Origin: Eggerthellaceae bacterium
GTDB lineage: Bacteria > Actinomycetota > Coriobacteriia > Coriobacteriales > Eggerthellaceae
DNA: 64,000 nucleotides
Assembly: GCA_017432445.1 (NCBI GenBank)
Contig: JAFRJC010000034.1
Location: 1 to 64,000, forward strand
Direction of reading: 5' to 3'
Part shown: piece by piece, positions 18,306-27,214 of the stretch
How the letters are laid out: the number at the start of each line of letters is the position of its first letter
Numbering within the stretch: the stretch's first letter is position 1
Notes under the pieces: generated by a model
Told to the model about the DNA's origin: nothing
The model's database searches: none
Seen by the model: only the letters and a program-made list of their open reading frames with translations
Position numbers and translations under genes: made by a program

Positions 18306-20699
18306 ATGCCCGAACTGTCCACAGATGTCGCTACGACTTTTACGCTCGACCGACTTAGTGCGGGCGAACGCGCCGTCATCTGCGAAGTCGGTGGCGAGGG
18401 GCCGCTTCGCCAGCACTTCCTGGACATGGGCGTCATTCCCGGCGCCTACGTGAAGTTCGTGAAACAAGCGCCGATGGGCGATCCCCTGGAGTTTCGCATC
18501 CACGGCTACGAGCTTACGCTTCGCAAGGACGATGCGGCGAAGATCGTCGCGGAGTTGGTTTCGGAAGACGCCGACCACGTTTCGGCATTTACTCCAAAGG
18601 AACTCGAAGCAAGGACCGAACATCCTGGATTGGGTGAGGGGGGCAGGTACCATTCGCGCGCAGACGAGAATCCGCTCCCCGATGGCACCGTGCTCACCTT
18701 TGCGTTGGCGGGCAACCAGAACTGCGGCAAAACGACGCTCTTCAACCAGCTGACGGGCTCCAATCAGCATGTCGGCAATTTCCCCGGTGTCACGGTCGAT
18801 CGCAAGGAGGGCCCGATAAGAGGCCGTGCGAATACGAACGTGGTGGACTTGCCAGGCATCTACTCGATGTCGCCTTACAGCAGCGAGGAGATGGTCTCTC
18901 GCCACTACATCCTAGACGAGAAGCCGACCGGCATCATCAACATCGTCGATGCGACCAACATCGAGCGCAACCTGTATCTGACGATGCAGCTGATGGAGCT
19001 CGATGTGCCCATGGTGCTGGCGCTTAACATGATGGACGAGGTCCAGGGCAATGGCGGTTCCATCCGTATCAACGAGATGGAAGAGATGCTTGGCATTCCG
19101 GTCGTCCCCATCTCTGCGATACGCAACGAGGGTGTTGACGAGCTTGTCTCCCATGCCTTGCACGTGGCGCATTACCAAGAGCGGCCTGGGCGCCAGGACT
19201 TCTGCGATGCGACGGACAACGGCGGCGCGGTGCATAGGTGCCTGCACGGCATCATGCATCTGATCGAGGATCATGCGTTGCGCGCGGGCATACCGCTGCG
19301 CTTTGCTGCCACAAAGTTGGCAGAGGGCGATTCGCAGGTGGTCGAGGCGCTTGACCTATCTCAGAACGAGCTCGAGATGGTAGAGCACATCGTGGAGCAA
19401 ATGGAGGAAGAGCGCGGGTTGGACCGCGCGGCCGCCATCGCCGACATGCGCTTCTCCTTCATAGGCAAGGTGGTGTCCCATACGGTTGTGAAGCCGCGCG
19501 AAACGAAGGAGCACATGCGCAGCTCGGCCGTCGATTGGCTCTTGACGGGCCGCTGGACGGCCATCCCGATGTTCGTGGCCATCATGGCCGCAATCCTCCT
19601 GCTCACTTTCAACGTCTTCGGCCCGTTTTTCCAGAGTATCATCCAGCTCGGCGTCGACGAGGTGACGGCCGCCACCGAAAGCGCGCTCGAATCGTGGGGC
19701 GCGGCGCCCGTGCTGCAGTCGTTCATCATCAAGGGCGTCTACAACGGCGTGGGCACAGTGCTCCTGTTCTTCCCGATCATCGTCGTGATGTTCTTCTTCC
19801 TGTCGTTACTGCAGGATACGGGTTACATGGCACGCGTGGCGTTTGTCATGGACCGCGCCTTGCGCAAGATCGGGCTTTCTGGACGTTCCATCGTGCCCAT
19901 GATCATGGGATTCGGCTGCACGGTGCCCGCCGTCATGGCGACGCGCACGCTGCCATCGGAGCGGGATCGCAAGTTGACCGTGTTGCTGACCCCGTTCATG
20001 AGCTGCGCCACGAAGCTGACGATTTACGGCTTCGTGGCCGATGCCTTCTTCCCTGGTCGAGCTGGATGGATCATGGTCGGTCTGTACCTGCTCGGCATCG
20101 TCGTCGCCGTGGTCATGGGGCTTATTTCTCACAAGTCGGCATTCAAGGGCGAGGCGGTGCCGTTCGTCATGGAGCTGCCGAACTACCGTATGCCATCGGC
20201 TAAGAGCGTGGGACGTTTGGTCTGGGACAAGTCCAAGGATTTCATCACGCGCGCGTTCACGGTCATCTTCGTGGCCACGATCATCGTGTGGTTCTTGCAA
20301 TCGTTCAACCTGCAGCTCGAGCTGGTCGACGACCCCGAGCAGAGCATCCTTGCATTGCTGGCAGGTTGGATGGCGCCCGCATTCGCGCCGCTCGGCTTTG
20401 GCGACTGGCGTTTCATCACCGCGCTCATCGGCGGCTTCATGGCCAAGGAAACCGTCGTCTCGACGCTTTCGGTCCTGTTTGATGGAACAGCCGCGCTTAC
20501 CGCGGCGCTTTCCCCTGCAGCCGCCCTCAGCTTCTTGGTGTTCTGTCTGCTGTACACGCCCTGCGTTGCGGCGATTGCGGCGATAAAGCGAGAGCTCGGC
20601 GGCAAATGGGCGTTCGGCATTGCCGTGTTGCAGTGCGCAATCGCCTGGATTGTCGCCTTCGTGGCGTACCTGATAGCCTGCGCCGCCGGGTTGGGGTAG
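18306..20699 (+). CDS. feoB: Fused ferrous iron transporter FeoA-FeoB
   Basis: 797-aa fusion. An N-terminal FeoA (SH3-like) domain (residues ~10-85; LRQHFLDMGVIPG, GDPLEFRIHGYELTLRK) precedes the FeoB G domain (G1 GNQNCGKTT near 136, VGNFPGVTVDRKEG, DLPGIYSMSPYS) and the membrane domain with the two gate regions (FGCTVPAVMATRTL and LYTPCVAAIAAIKRE). It imports Fe2+ across the cytoplasmic membrane, powered or gated by GTP. A strong AGGAGGT site precedes the ATG. Ferrous uptake fits an anaerobe. Fusion of FeoA to FeoB is known but not the commonest form. Confidence 0.95.
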   Translation: MPELSTDVATTFTLDRLSAGERAVICEVGGEGPLRQHFLDMGVIPGAYVKFVKQAPMGDPLEFRIHGYELTLRKDDAAKIVAELVSEDADHVSAFTPKELEARTEHPGLGEGGRYHSRADENPLPDGTVLTFALAGNQNCGKTTLFNQLTGSNQHVGNFPGVTVDRKEGPIRGRANTNVVDLPGIYSMSPYSSEEMVSRHYILDEKPTGIINIVDATNIERNLYLTMQLMELDVPMVLALNMMDEVQGNGGSIRINEMEEMLGIPVVPISAIRNEGVDELVSHALHVAHYQERPGRQDFCDATDNGGAVHRCLHGIMHLIEDHALRAGIPLRFAATKLAEGDSQVVEALDLSQNELEMVEHIVEQMEEERGLDRAAAIADMRFSFIGKVVSHTVVKPRETKEHMRSSAVDWLLTGRWTAIPMFVAIMAAILLLTFNVFGPFFQSIIQLGVDEVTAATESALESWGAAPVLQSFIIKGVYNGVGTVLLFFPIIVVMFFFLSLLQDTGYMARVAFVMDRALRKIGLSGRSIVPMIMGFGCTVPAVMATRTLPSERDRKLTVLLTPFMSCATKLTIYGFVADAFFPGRAGWIMVGLYLLGIVVAVVMGLISHKSAFKGEAVPFVMELPNYRMPSAKSVGRLVWDKSKDFITRAFTVIFVATIIVWFLQSFNLQLELVDDPEQSILALLAGWMAPAFAPLGFGDWRFITALIGGFMAKETVVSTLSVLFDGTAALTAALSPAAALSFLVFCLLYTPCVAAIAAIKRELGGKWAFGIAVLQCAIAWIVAFVAYLIACAAGLG

Positions 20700-20715
20700 G
20701 CCACCAAGACAGAGG

Positions 20716-20734
20716 CAAAGGGGCGGTTCCTTTG
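20716..20734. repeat. Short hairpin motif after feoAB
   Basis: CAAAGGGGCGGTTCCTTTG forms a short stem 17 bases after the feoAB stop codon and belongs to the recurrent GGGG-x-CCCC family. It may double as a weak terminator between convergent feoAB and the next minus-strand gene. Confidence 0.5.
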
Positions 20735-20768
20735 TCTCATTTTCCTAGAGACGAGACGGATTGGAAGC

Positions 20769-21869
20769 CTATTCGAGCGCGTCGGCGCATTCGCGTAAGA
20801 GGGCAGTGATCTGGAGGTTCTGCGGGCAGACGTCTTCGCATTTCCTGCATCTGATACAGGCGCTCGCGAAGTTCCCCGCATCGACGGCGGCTCGGTAATC
20901 GGCGCGCGCTTCTTCTAGATGTCCCTCTACGAGCTGTTTGTTCATGGCGGCGAACACGTCTGGTATGTGGATATGCCGCGGACAGCCTTCGACGCAGTAG
21001 CGGCAAGCCGTGCAAGGAATATCTCGTGCATTTCCAAGGATCTCGCGCGCTTGCCGGATCACGGCCATTTCCGAGTCGCTGAGCTGTTCGAAAGAGCTCA
21101 TGAAGGTGACGTTGTCCCTTACCTGCTCGATGTTGGACATACCCGAAAGCACCGTGAGGATTCCGTCGAGTCCCGCGGCGAAGCGGATTGCCCAAGATGC
21201 GTATGATGCGCCAGGTGCGGCCTCGTCCATGAGCGCGCGGATCTCGGGAGCGGGTTTTGCGAGCGCGCCTCCCTTGACGGGCTCCATGATGACGATGGGT
21301 TTTCCATGGGCGCGTGCAACCTCGTAGTTTGCGCGCGAGGTGATGCGGGGGTTTTCCCAGTCGGCGTAGTTGATCTGCAGCTGCACGAAGTCGACGTCGG
21401 GATGCGCCTGCAGAATCTCATCGAGCAATTGCGGTCCGGCGTGGAACGAGAACCCGACGAAGCGCACCTTGCCCTGTTTTTTCAGATCGTGCACGTAGTC
21501 CCAAAGCCCCAGCCTCTCGTAGTTTTTATACGTGCCGTTCGTCAGGTTGTGCAGCAGGTAGTGATCGACGTAGTTCACATCCAGGTTGCGCAGCGAGGTG
21601 TCGAACTGCTTGCGTGCCATCCGCGCCGTCGGCGCAACCATGGTGTTGAGCTTCGTCGCTATGGTGAACGAGTCGCGCGGATGCCGTTTGACGAGCGCCT
21701 TGCGCGTCGCAGCCTCGGAGCCTGGATAGACGCGCGCGGTGTCAAAGTACGTGAAGCCTGAGGCGAGGAAGAGGTCGACCATCTGGGATACCTGGTCGAT
21801 GTCGATTTTGACCCCACGTCTGGGAAGGCGCATGAGGCCGAATCCCAATTTGCCTGCAGTCAGTTCCAT
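20769..21869 (-). CDS. Aldo/keto reductase with two [4Fe-4S] clusters (paralog)
   Basis: 366 aa from the ATG at 21869, chosen because GAGGGGG lies just upstream and the protein then starts at MELTAGKLGFGLMRLPRRG like its paralog at 15019-16125; the frame runs open to 21950. Catalytic features: ASGFTYFDTARVY and IATKLN. The ferredoxin motifs CTACRYCVEGCP and CIRCRKCEDVCP are at the C-terminus. Role as for the paralog: ferredoxin-linked reduction or oxidation of an unknown carbonyl compound. Confidence 0.9.
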   Translation of the reverse strand: MELTAGKLGFGLMRLPRRGVKIDIDQVSQMVDLFLASGFTYFDTARVYPGSEAATRKALVKRHPRDSFTIATKLNTMVAPTARMARKQFDTSLRNLDVNYVDHYLLHNLTNGTYKNYERLGLWDYVHDLKKQGKVRFVGFSFHAGPQLLDEILQAHPDVDFVQLQINYADWENPRITSRANYEVARAHGKPIVIMEPVKGGALAKPAPEIRALMDEAAPGASYASWAIRFAAGLDGILTVLSGMSNIEQVRDNVTFMSSFEQLSDSEMAVIRQAREILGNARDIPCTACRYCVEGCPRHIHIPDVFAAMNKQLVEGHLEEARADYRAAVDAGNFASACIRCRKCEDVCPQNLQITALLRECADALE

Positions 21870-22082
21870 CAGATCCCCCTCTAGTTTAAATCCGAGCAAA
21901 AGTATACCGTTTAAAGGCATGCGTGGAGAAGCGAGAGGCAGGGCGGGCAAGCTGGGTGTTCATATCGCCCAGCACGCACTATGTCAGTAGTGGTTTATCA
22001 GAGAGTTGCACTACAATAGACCCAGTTGACCATAGGCGATTTGCAGTGCGAAAGCTGTTCGCAAAAGGGAAAGGCAAAGCGC

Positions 22083-23588
22083 GTGGAAGTGCTAGTGTTT
22101 GGCGGGACGGCCGAAGGGCGGGAATTGGTCGAGTGGCTCAGCTCCCTTGGCGTGTGTGACGTCGTGAGCTGCACGGCGACCGAGTATGGCGGCGAGCTGG
22201 TAGACGGGCTCGAGCGGGTGACATCGCTCGTGGGACCGCTTGATGCCCAGGCGAAGGAACGGCTGGTGGCAGATCATGACTTCGCCTGCATCGTAGACGC
22301 GACGCATCCGTATGCCACCCACGTGACCGAGAGCATCGCGGCACTTGCCGCCGCGCACGGCCTGCCGCGGTTGCGCCTGTTGCGCGACGGCTTCGCTGAC
22401 GGCCCCTTCACGCTGGTCGCAGATGTTGCCGAAGCGGCGCAAGCTGTCGCGGCGCGTCCCGGCAACGTGATGCTCACGACCGGCGCCAAGGACCTGGCCA
22501 CATTCGTCGAGGCCGTTCCCGATTTCGCCGAGCGCTTGTACGCGCGCATCCTGCCTGTGGAATCATCAATTGCCAAGGCGCACGACCTGGGCATACCAGC
22601 GAGCCATATCATCGCCATGCAAGGGCCGTTCACGGTTGAGATGAACATCGCGCTCATGCGCCAATTCGACATCGGCACGATGGTGACGAAAGCCTCGGGC
22701 GCCACGGGCGGTTTCCAGGAAAAGATCGACTCTGCCGTTGCTTGCGGCGCCGAGCTCATAGTCATAAAGCGCCCCGACGAGGAAGAGGGCCTGTCGTTTG
22801 CCGAAGCGCAGGCCGAGCTTGCGAAAATGCTCGGCGTCGACGTGGACGACGCCTCCATCGCTTCCGACGAGGGAAATGCGGTTCTCGAAAAGCCGGCCGA
22901 CGAAGCTTCCGCATCCGACGCTGTTGCGAAACGTACCGTCTACCTGGTCGGCATCGGCTTGGGCGATCCCGATACGCTCACGATCGAGGCGGTCAAGGCA
23001 ATCGAGCGCAGCGACCTGCTCATAGGCGCGGCGCGTATGCTCGAGCCATACGCCGACCGCTCCTGCGAAAAGCTCGCGCTCATCAAAAGCGCCGAAATCG
23101 CCGAGGCCCTGCGCGCGTCTGATGCGCTTTATGCGAGCGTGCTCTTTTCGGGTGACGTGGGCTTCTACAGCGGCGCGACTGCGCTCTCGCAGAAACTGCG
23201 CGACATCGAGGGCCTTACGGTTCGCGCCGTGCCCGGCATCTCTTCGGTCGTGTGCCTGTGCGCGCGGCTTTTGACCCCTTGGCAGGATGTGCATCTGGTT
23301 TCGGCGCACGGACGCGAATGCGACCCGGTGGCCGAGGTGCGCGAGCATGCCAAGACGTTCATGCTCACCGGTGGAAAGACGAAGGCGCGCGACGTGTGCG
23401 AAATGCTCGTCCAAGCTGGTTTGGGCGAGGTGATTGTGCACGTGGGCGAACGTCTCTCCTACGAAGACGAGCGCATCGTGCATGGAAGCGCTACCGAACT
23501 TGCGCAGCAGGACTTCCTTGATCTTGCCGTCATGCTCGTCGAGAATCCCGCCGCGCCCAAGCACGAACCAGGCAAATTGGAGGCGTAA
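22083..23588 (+). CDS. cbiE: Fusion of precorrin-6A reductase (CobK/CbiJ) and CbiE methyltransferase
   Basis: About 501 aa. The N-terminal half is CobK/CbiJ (LVFGGTAEGRELVEWL; VDATHPYATHVTESI; PRLRLLRDGF; MVTKASGATGGFQEKIDSA), which reduces the corrin ring; the C-terminal half is CbiE (VYLVGIGLGDPDTLT; FSGDVGFYSG; VPGISSVVCLCARL), which methylates C5. The partner CbiT domain, needed for C15 methylation and decarboxylation, is absent here and not nearby. The GTG at 22083 is preferred: GGGAAAGG lies eight bases upstream and it leaves the Rossmann motif at the N-terminus; a TTG at 22026 is an alternative. It opens the second cob block. Confidence 0.9.
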   Translation: MEVLVFGGTAEGRELVEWLSSLGVCDVVSCTATEYGGELVDGLERVTSLVGPLDAQAKERLVADHDFACIVDATHPYATHVTESIAALAAAHGLPRLRLLRDGFADGPFTLVADVAEAAQAVAARPGNVMLTTGAKDLATFVEAVPDFAERLYARILPVESSIAKAHDLGIPASHIIAMQGPFTVEMNIALMRQFDIGTMVTKASGATGGFQEKIDSAVACGAELIVIKRPDEEEGLSFAEAQAELAKMLGVDVDDASIASDEGNAVLEKPADEASASDAVAKRTVYLVGIGLGDPDTLTIEAVKAIERSDLLIGAARMLEPYADRSCEKLALIKSAEIAEALRASDALYASVLFSGDVGFYSGATALSQKLRDIEGLTVRAVPGISSVVCLCARLLTPWQDVHLVSAHGRECDPVAEVREHAKTFMLTGGKTKARDVCEMLVQAGLGEVIVHVGERLSYEDERIVHGSATELAQQDFLDLAVMLVENPAAPKHEPGKLEA

Positions 23589-23630
23589 CGTCATTGGGGC
23601 AATCCCAATTGCCCATCGGAAGGAACGACC

Positions 23631-25001
23631 ATGCAAGTTCAAGCACCGCGCCTGCTTATCGGCGCTCCAGCAAGCGGGGGAGGCAAGACGACGTTCACCT
23701 GCGGGCTGTTGCAAGCGTTCGCAAACCGCGGACTATCCCTGCAGGCATGCAAGTGCGGTCCTGACTACATCGACCCGATGTTCCATCGCGAGGTCATCGG
23801 AGCCGATTCGCGCAACCTCGACCTATTCTTCATGAGCGAGAATCAGGTGCGCCAGCTCGTCGCCGAGGGTGCGCGCGAAGCCGACATGACCGTCGTCGAA
23901 GGCGTCATGGGATATTACGATGGCATCGCCGTCAGTGACAAGGCGTCTGCCTGGGACGTCGCCCGGGCTCTGGATGCGCCTGCTCTCTTGATAGTCGACG
24001 GACGGGGACGTGCCCGCTCGATTGCCGCAGAGGTGTTGGGCTTCCTGCGCTTCCGCGAGCCGAGCCGTATTGCCGGCGTGGTGATCAACCGCTGCTCCGC
24101 CATGCTCTACCCGCGTCTGAAGGAGCTCATCGAGCAGGAATGCGGCGTGAGAGCTTACGGTTATGTGCCCGTGCTCGATGCTGACTGCAGCCTGGAAAGC
24201 CGGCATCTGGGATTGGTGACGGCATCAGAAGTTGCCGATTTACAGGCGAAACTCAACAAGATAGCCGCCGTGCTCGAGGAGTCCATCGATATCGACGGCT
24301 TGCTCGAGCTGGCAAGTTCTGCTCCTGCGCTTCCCTGCGAAGACGCATCCGAGGAGGCGGTCCTCTTCGATGCCAGAATCGCGGTGGCGCATGACGATGC
24401 GTTCTGCTTCTACTATTCCGATGCGCTGCGCTTGCTGGAACGTCTGGGAGCGCAGCTCGTGAGCTTCTCCCCGCTCGTCGACGAGCATCTGCCCGAAGGC
24501 GTGAACGGCCTGTACCTGGGTGGCGGCTATCCCGAGCTGCACTGCGAAGAGCTCTCGGCAAACACGGCGCTGCTCGCCGAGATTCGCGAAGCGATAGCCG
24601 ACGGCATGCCCACGGTGGCGGAGTGCGGCGGCTTCATGTTCCTGCACGAGCAGCTGGAGGATGACAAGGGGAGCTTCTGGCCCATGGTCGGCGCCATTCC
24701 AGGGCGTTCGTTCCGCACGCCCAAGCTGGGACGTTTCGGATACATCGACATAACGGCGAAAGAAGACGGCCTGCTTGCCGCTGCGGGGGATTCCCTGCCA
24801 GCCCATGAATTCCATTACTGGGACAGCGATGCGCCCGGCGAGGCGTTTCACGCCCAGAAGCCTCAGAGCACGCGCGGATGGGATTGCGCTCATGCAACCT
24901 CGACGCTTTACGCCGGCTATCCGCATCTGTGCCTGCACGCGCGTCCCGAGTCGGCGAAGCGTTTCGTGAAGGCCTGCGCTGCCTATGGGCAGCGGAGTTA
25001 G
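23631..25001 (+). CDS. cbiA: Cobyrinate a,c-diamide synthase (CbiA)
   Basis: 456-aa glutamine amidotransferase that amidates the a and c side chains of cobyrinic acid with ATP. Visible: P-loop-like APASGGGKTTFTCGLL, KCGPDYIDPMFH, VVEGVMGYYDG in the synthetase part, and in the C-terminal class-I glutaminase part the catalytic Cys in VAECGGFMFL with LYLGGGYPELH before it. Length matches CbiA. AAGGAACGACC precedes the ATG, 43 bases after cobK-cbiE. Confidence 0.95.
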   Translation: MQVQAPRLLIGAPASGGGKTTFTCGLLQAFANRGLSLQACKCGPDYIDPMFHREVIGADSRNLDLFFMSENQVRQLVAEGAREADMTVVEGVMGYYDGIAVSDKASAWDVARALDAPALLIVDGRGRARSIAAEVLGFLRFREPSRIAGVVINRCSAMLYPRLKELIEQECGVRAYGYVPVLDADCSLESRHLGLVTASEVADLQAKLNKIAAVLEESIDIDGLLELASSAPALPCEDASEEAVLFDARIAVAHDDAFCFYYSDALRLLERLGAQLVSFSPLVDEHLPEGVNGLYLGGGYPELHCEELSANTALLAEIREAIADGMPTVAECGGFMFLHEQLEDDKGSFWPMVGAIPGRSFRTPKLGRFGYIDITAKEDGLLAAAGDSLPAHEFHYWDSDAPGEAFHAQKPQSTRGWDCAHATSTLYAGYPHLCLHARPESAKRFVKACAAYGQRS

Positions 25002-25075
25002 CGGCATGCCTCAATCGGGCTTTCGGCTTTCTCGTTTGCAGGTACAATACACCCAAGGCGATAGAGAGGATTTCT

Positions 25076-26584
25076 ATGACTGCTAAACCCATCATGGTGC
25101 AAGGGACGATGTCGGGTGTGGGCAAAAGCCTGCTCGTGGCCGGCCTTTGCCGTGTTTTCGCACAGGACGGCTACAAGGTGGCGCCTTTCAAGTCGCAGAA
25201 CATGGCGCTGAACTCTTCCATCACCGCAAAGGGCGACGAGATGGGTCGTGCACAGGTGGTGCAGGCCGAAGCGGCGGGCATCGAGCCCGAGGCGGCCATG
25301 AACCCGATTCTGCTCAAGCCAACAAACGATGTCGGCTCGCAGGTCATTGTCAACGGGCAGGTACTGGGTAACATGACGGCGCGCGAGTACTTCGCGTTCA
25401 AGAAGCAGCTCGTGCCGCAGATTATGGAAGCCTACAACGATTTGGCCGAGCGCTTCGACATCATCGTGATCGAGGGTGCGGGCAGCCCCGCCGAAATCAA
25501 CCTTAAAGACGATGACATTGTCAACATGGGCATGGCCAAGCTTGTGGACGCGCCGGTGCTGCTTGCGGGCGATATCGACCGCGGCGGCGTGTTCGCGCAG
25601 CTCATCGGAACGATTTTGCTCTTGGAAGATGATGAGCGCGCACTTGTGAAAGCTACGATCGTCAACAAGTTCCGCGGCGATCCGACCATCCTCGACCCCG
25701 GCCTCGACATCCTGCGCGACCGCACGGGCGTGCCGGTGGCGGGTGTGGTGCCCTATACGATACTGGACATCGACGACGAGGACAGCCTCTCGGACCGCTT
25801 CACGGCTGAGGCGGTGCCATCGCTTGTGGACATCGCGGTCGTTAGGCTGCCGAAGGTGTCGAACTTCACCGACTTCATCGCGCTGTCAGCCATGGCTGGC
25901 GTAAACGTGCGCTATGTTTCCCGTGCCCACGAGTTAGGTGCGCCCGATATGATCGTGCTGCCGGGCACGAAGAGCACGCTGGCCGACCTCAAGTGGCTGC
26001 GCGAGAGCGGCTTGGAGGCTGCCATCTTGAAGCGCGCGGCTGAAGGCACGGTCATCTTCGGTATTTGCGGCGGCTTCCAGATGCTCGGTCAGCAGGTGAG
26101 CGACCCTTACGGCGCCGAGGGCGGCGGCGAGCTGCGCGGCATGGGACTTCTGCCCACGCGCACCATCTTCAGTCCGGAAAAGCACCAGGTGCGTGTCGTG
26201 AAGACAGTCGGTGCGCTGGAGGGTCCGCTTGCGGCACTTTCGGGCGTTCAGGTAGAAGGCTACGAGATCCACATGGGCCGCACGGAGCTTGCCGAGGGCG
26301 CCGATGCGAGCGAGCTTTCCGTTCCCGCCGACCGCATCCTGGAAGAGCCCGTCATCCAATCCGGCAACGTGTACGGCTCCTACATCCACGGCATCTTTGA
26401 CTCGCAGGCTTGCGGCCAGGCTGTCGTGTCGTCTCTTTTGGCTGCGAAGGGCATGGACGAATCGGCCATCGAGGCGGTGGACATGCATGCCTACAAGGAA
26501 GCCCAGTACGACAAGCTCGCCGACGCCGTTCGCACGAGCCTCGACATGGATCTGATTTACCGCATCCTTAACCGCGAAGTGTAG
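25076..26584 (+). CDS. cobQ: Cobyric acid synthase (CobQ/CbiP)
   Basis: 502 aa from the ATG at 25076, placed by GAGAGGATTTCT upstream and by the family start MTAKPIMVQGTMSGVGKSLLVAGLCR; the frame extends upstream across the end of cbiA without family likeness. It amidates side chains b, d, e and g of adenosylcobyrinate diamide. Further marks: FKSQNMALNS, EGAGSPAEINL, DIDRGGVFAQ, glutaminase Cys in IFGICGGFQMLG and late His in YGSYIHGIFDS. A TACAAT at 25043-25048 may be a -10 box of its own promoter. Confidence 0.95.
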   Translation: MTAKPIMVQGTMSGVGKSLLVAGLCRVFAQDGYKVAPFKSQNMALNSSITAKGDEMGRAQVVQAEAAGIEPEAAMNPILLKPTNDVGSQVIVNGQVLGNMTAREYFAFKKQLVPQIMEAYNDLAERFDIIVIEGAGSPAEINLKDDDIVNMGMAKLVDAPVLLAGDIDRGGVFAQLIGTILLLEDDERALVKATIVNKFRGDPTILDPGLDILRDRTGVPVAGVVPYTILDIDDEDSLSDRFTAEAVPSLVDIAVVRLPKVSNFTDFIALSAMAGVNVRYVSRAHELGAPDMIVLPGTKSTLADLKWLRESGLEAAILKRAAEGTVIFGICGGFQMLGQQVSDPYGAEGGGELRGMGLLPTRTIFSPEKHQVRVVKTVGALEGPLAALSGVQVEGYEIHMGRTELAEGADASELSVPADRILEEPVIQSGNVYGSYIHGIFDSQACGQAVVSSLLAAKGMDESAIEAVDMHAYKEAQYDKLADAVRTSLDMDLIYRILNREV

Positions 26585-26585
26585 C

Positions 26586-26619
26586 TTGCCATCAAAGGGG
26601 CAGTTTCCTTGGATGGCAA
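26586..26619. terminator. Hairpin at end of the second cob block
   Basis: TTGCCATCAAAGG (26586-26598) pairs with CCTTGGATGGCAA (26607-26619) with one wobble; the loop region GGGCAGTT makes it part of the recurrent GGGGCAGTCCCC family. It directly follows the cobQ stop codon, so termination or mRNA 3'-end protection is plausible; no U-run is present. Confidence 0.55.
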
Positions 26620-26636
26620 CATGAGGAGGACCCTAA

Positions 26637-27164
26637 ATGAGCCTATCGTTCATCCCCGTGAAATCGGCAAGTGACCAGGAGCTGCTCGCGCGCATTGCCG
26701 GCGAGATTTGGCGTGGCTACTGGCCGGCCATCATCGGACCTGACCAGACCGAATACATGGTGGAAAAGTTCCAGAGCCTCGAGGCCATCCAGCGCGACAT
26801 GGCTGAGCACGATTACGAATACTGGCTGCTCGTGGCCACGGAGCAGGACGAGGACGGTTTGGAGAAAGCCGTCGTCGGATTTACGGGAGGGCACAACGAG
26901 CCGGAGACGAACCGCTTCTTCATCTCGAAGATTTACCTGTTCCCCGAAGCGCGTGGCCACGGATACGCGCGTCGGGCAATCGAGTTCTACGAAGACCTCT
27001 GCTTTGCGCGTGGCTTCGAGGCGATGTATCTGACTGTGAACAAGTACAACGAATTGGGCATACGCGCTTACGAGGGCACGGGTTTCGTAACGATTGATGC
27101 GGTCGAGACCGACATCGGCGAAGGCTACATCATGGACGACTATATCATGGAGCTGCGCTTCTAG
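26637..27164 (+). CDS. GNAT family N-acetyltransferase
   Basis: 175-aa acetyltransferase. The acetyl-CoA-binding motif is FPEARGHGYARRAIEF (R/Q-x-x-G-x-G/A), preceded by the strand ISKIYLF and followed by MYLTVNKYNELGIRAYEGTGF, typical of GNAT motif B. AGGAGGACCCTAA precedes the ATG. It may act on a small molecule or protein N-terminus; the substrate is not evident. It sits just before the signalling island but shows no domain link to it. Confidence 0.88.
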   Translation: MSLSFIPVKSASDQELLARIAGEIWRGYWPAIIGPDQTEYMVEKFQSLEAIQRDMAEHDYEYWLLVATEQDEDGLEKAVVGFTGGHNEPETNRFFISKIYLFPEARGHGYARRAIEFYEDLCFARGFEAMYLTVNKYNELGIRAYEGTGFVTIDAVETDIGEGYIMDDYIMELRF

Positions 27165-27214
27165 CGGAGACGGCGGATGCGCCCTGCGCGGCTGAGCCGC
27201 GCGGCTGGAACGAG

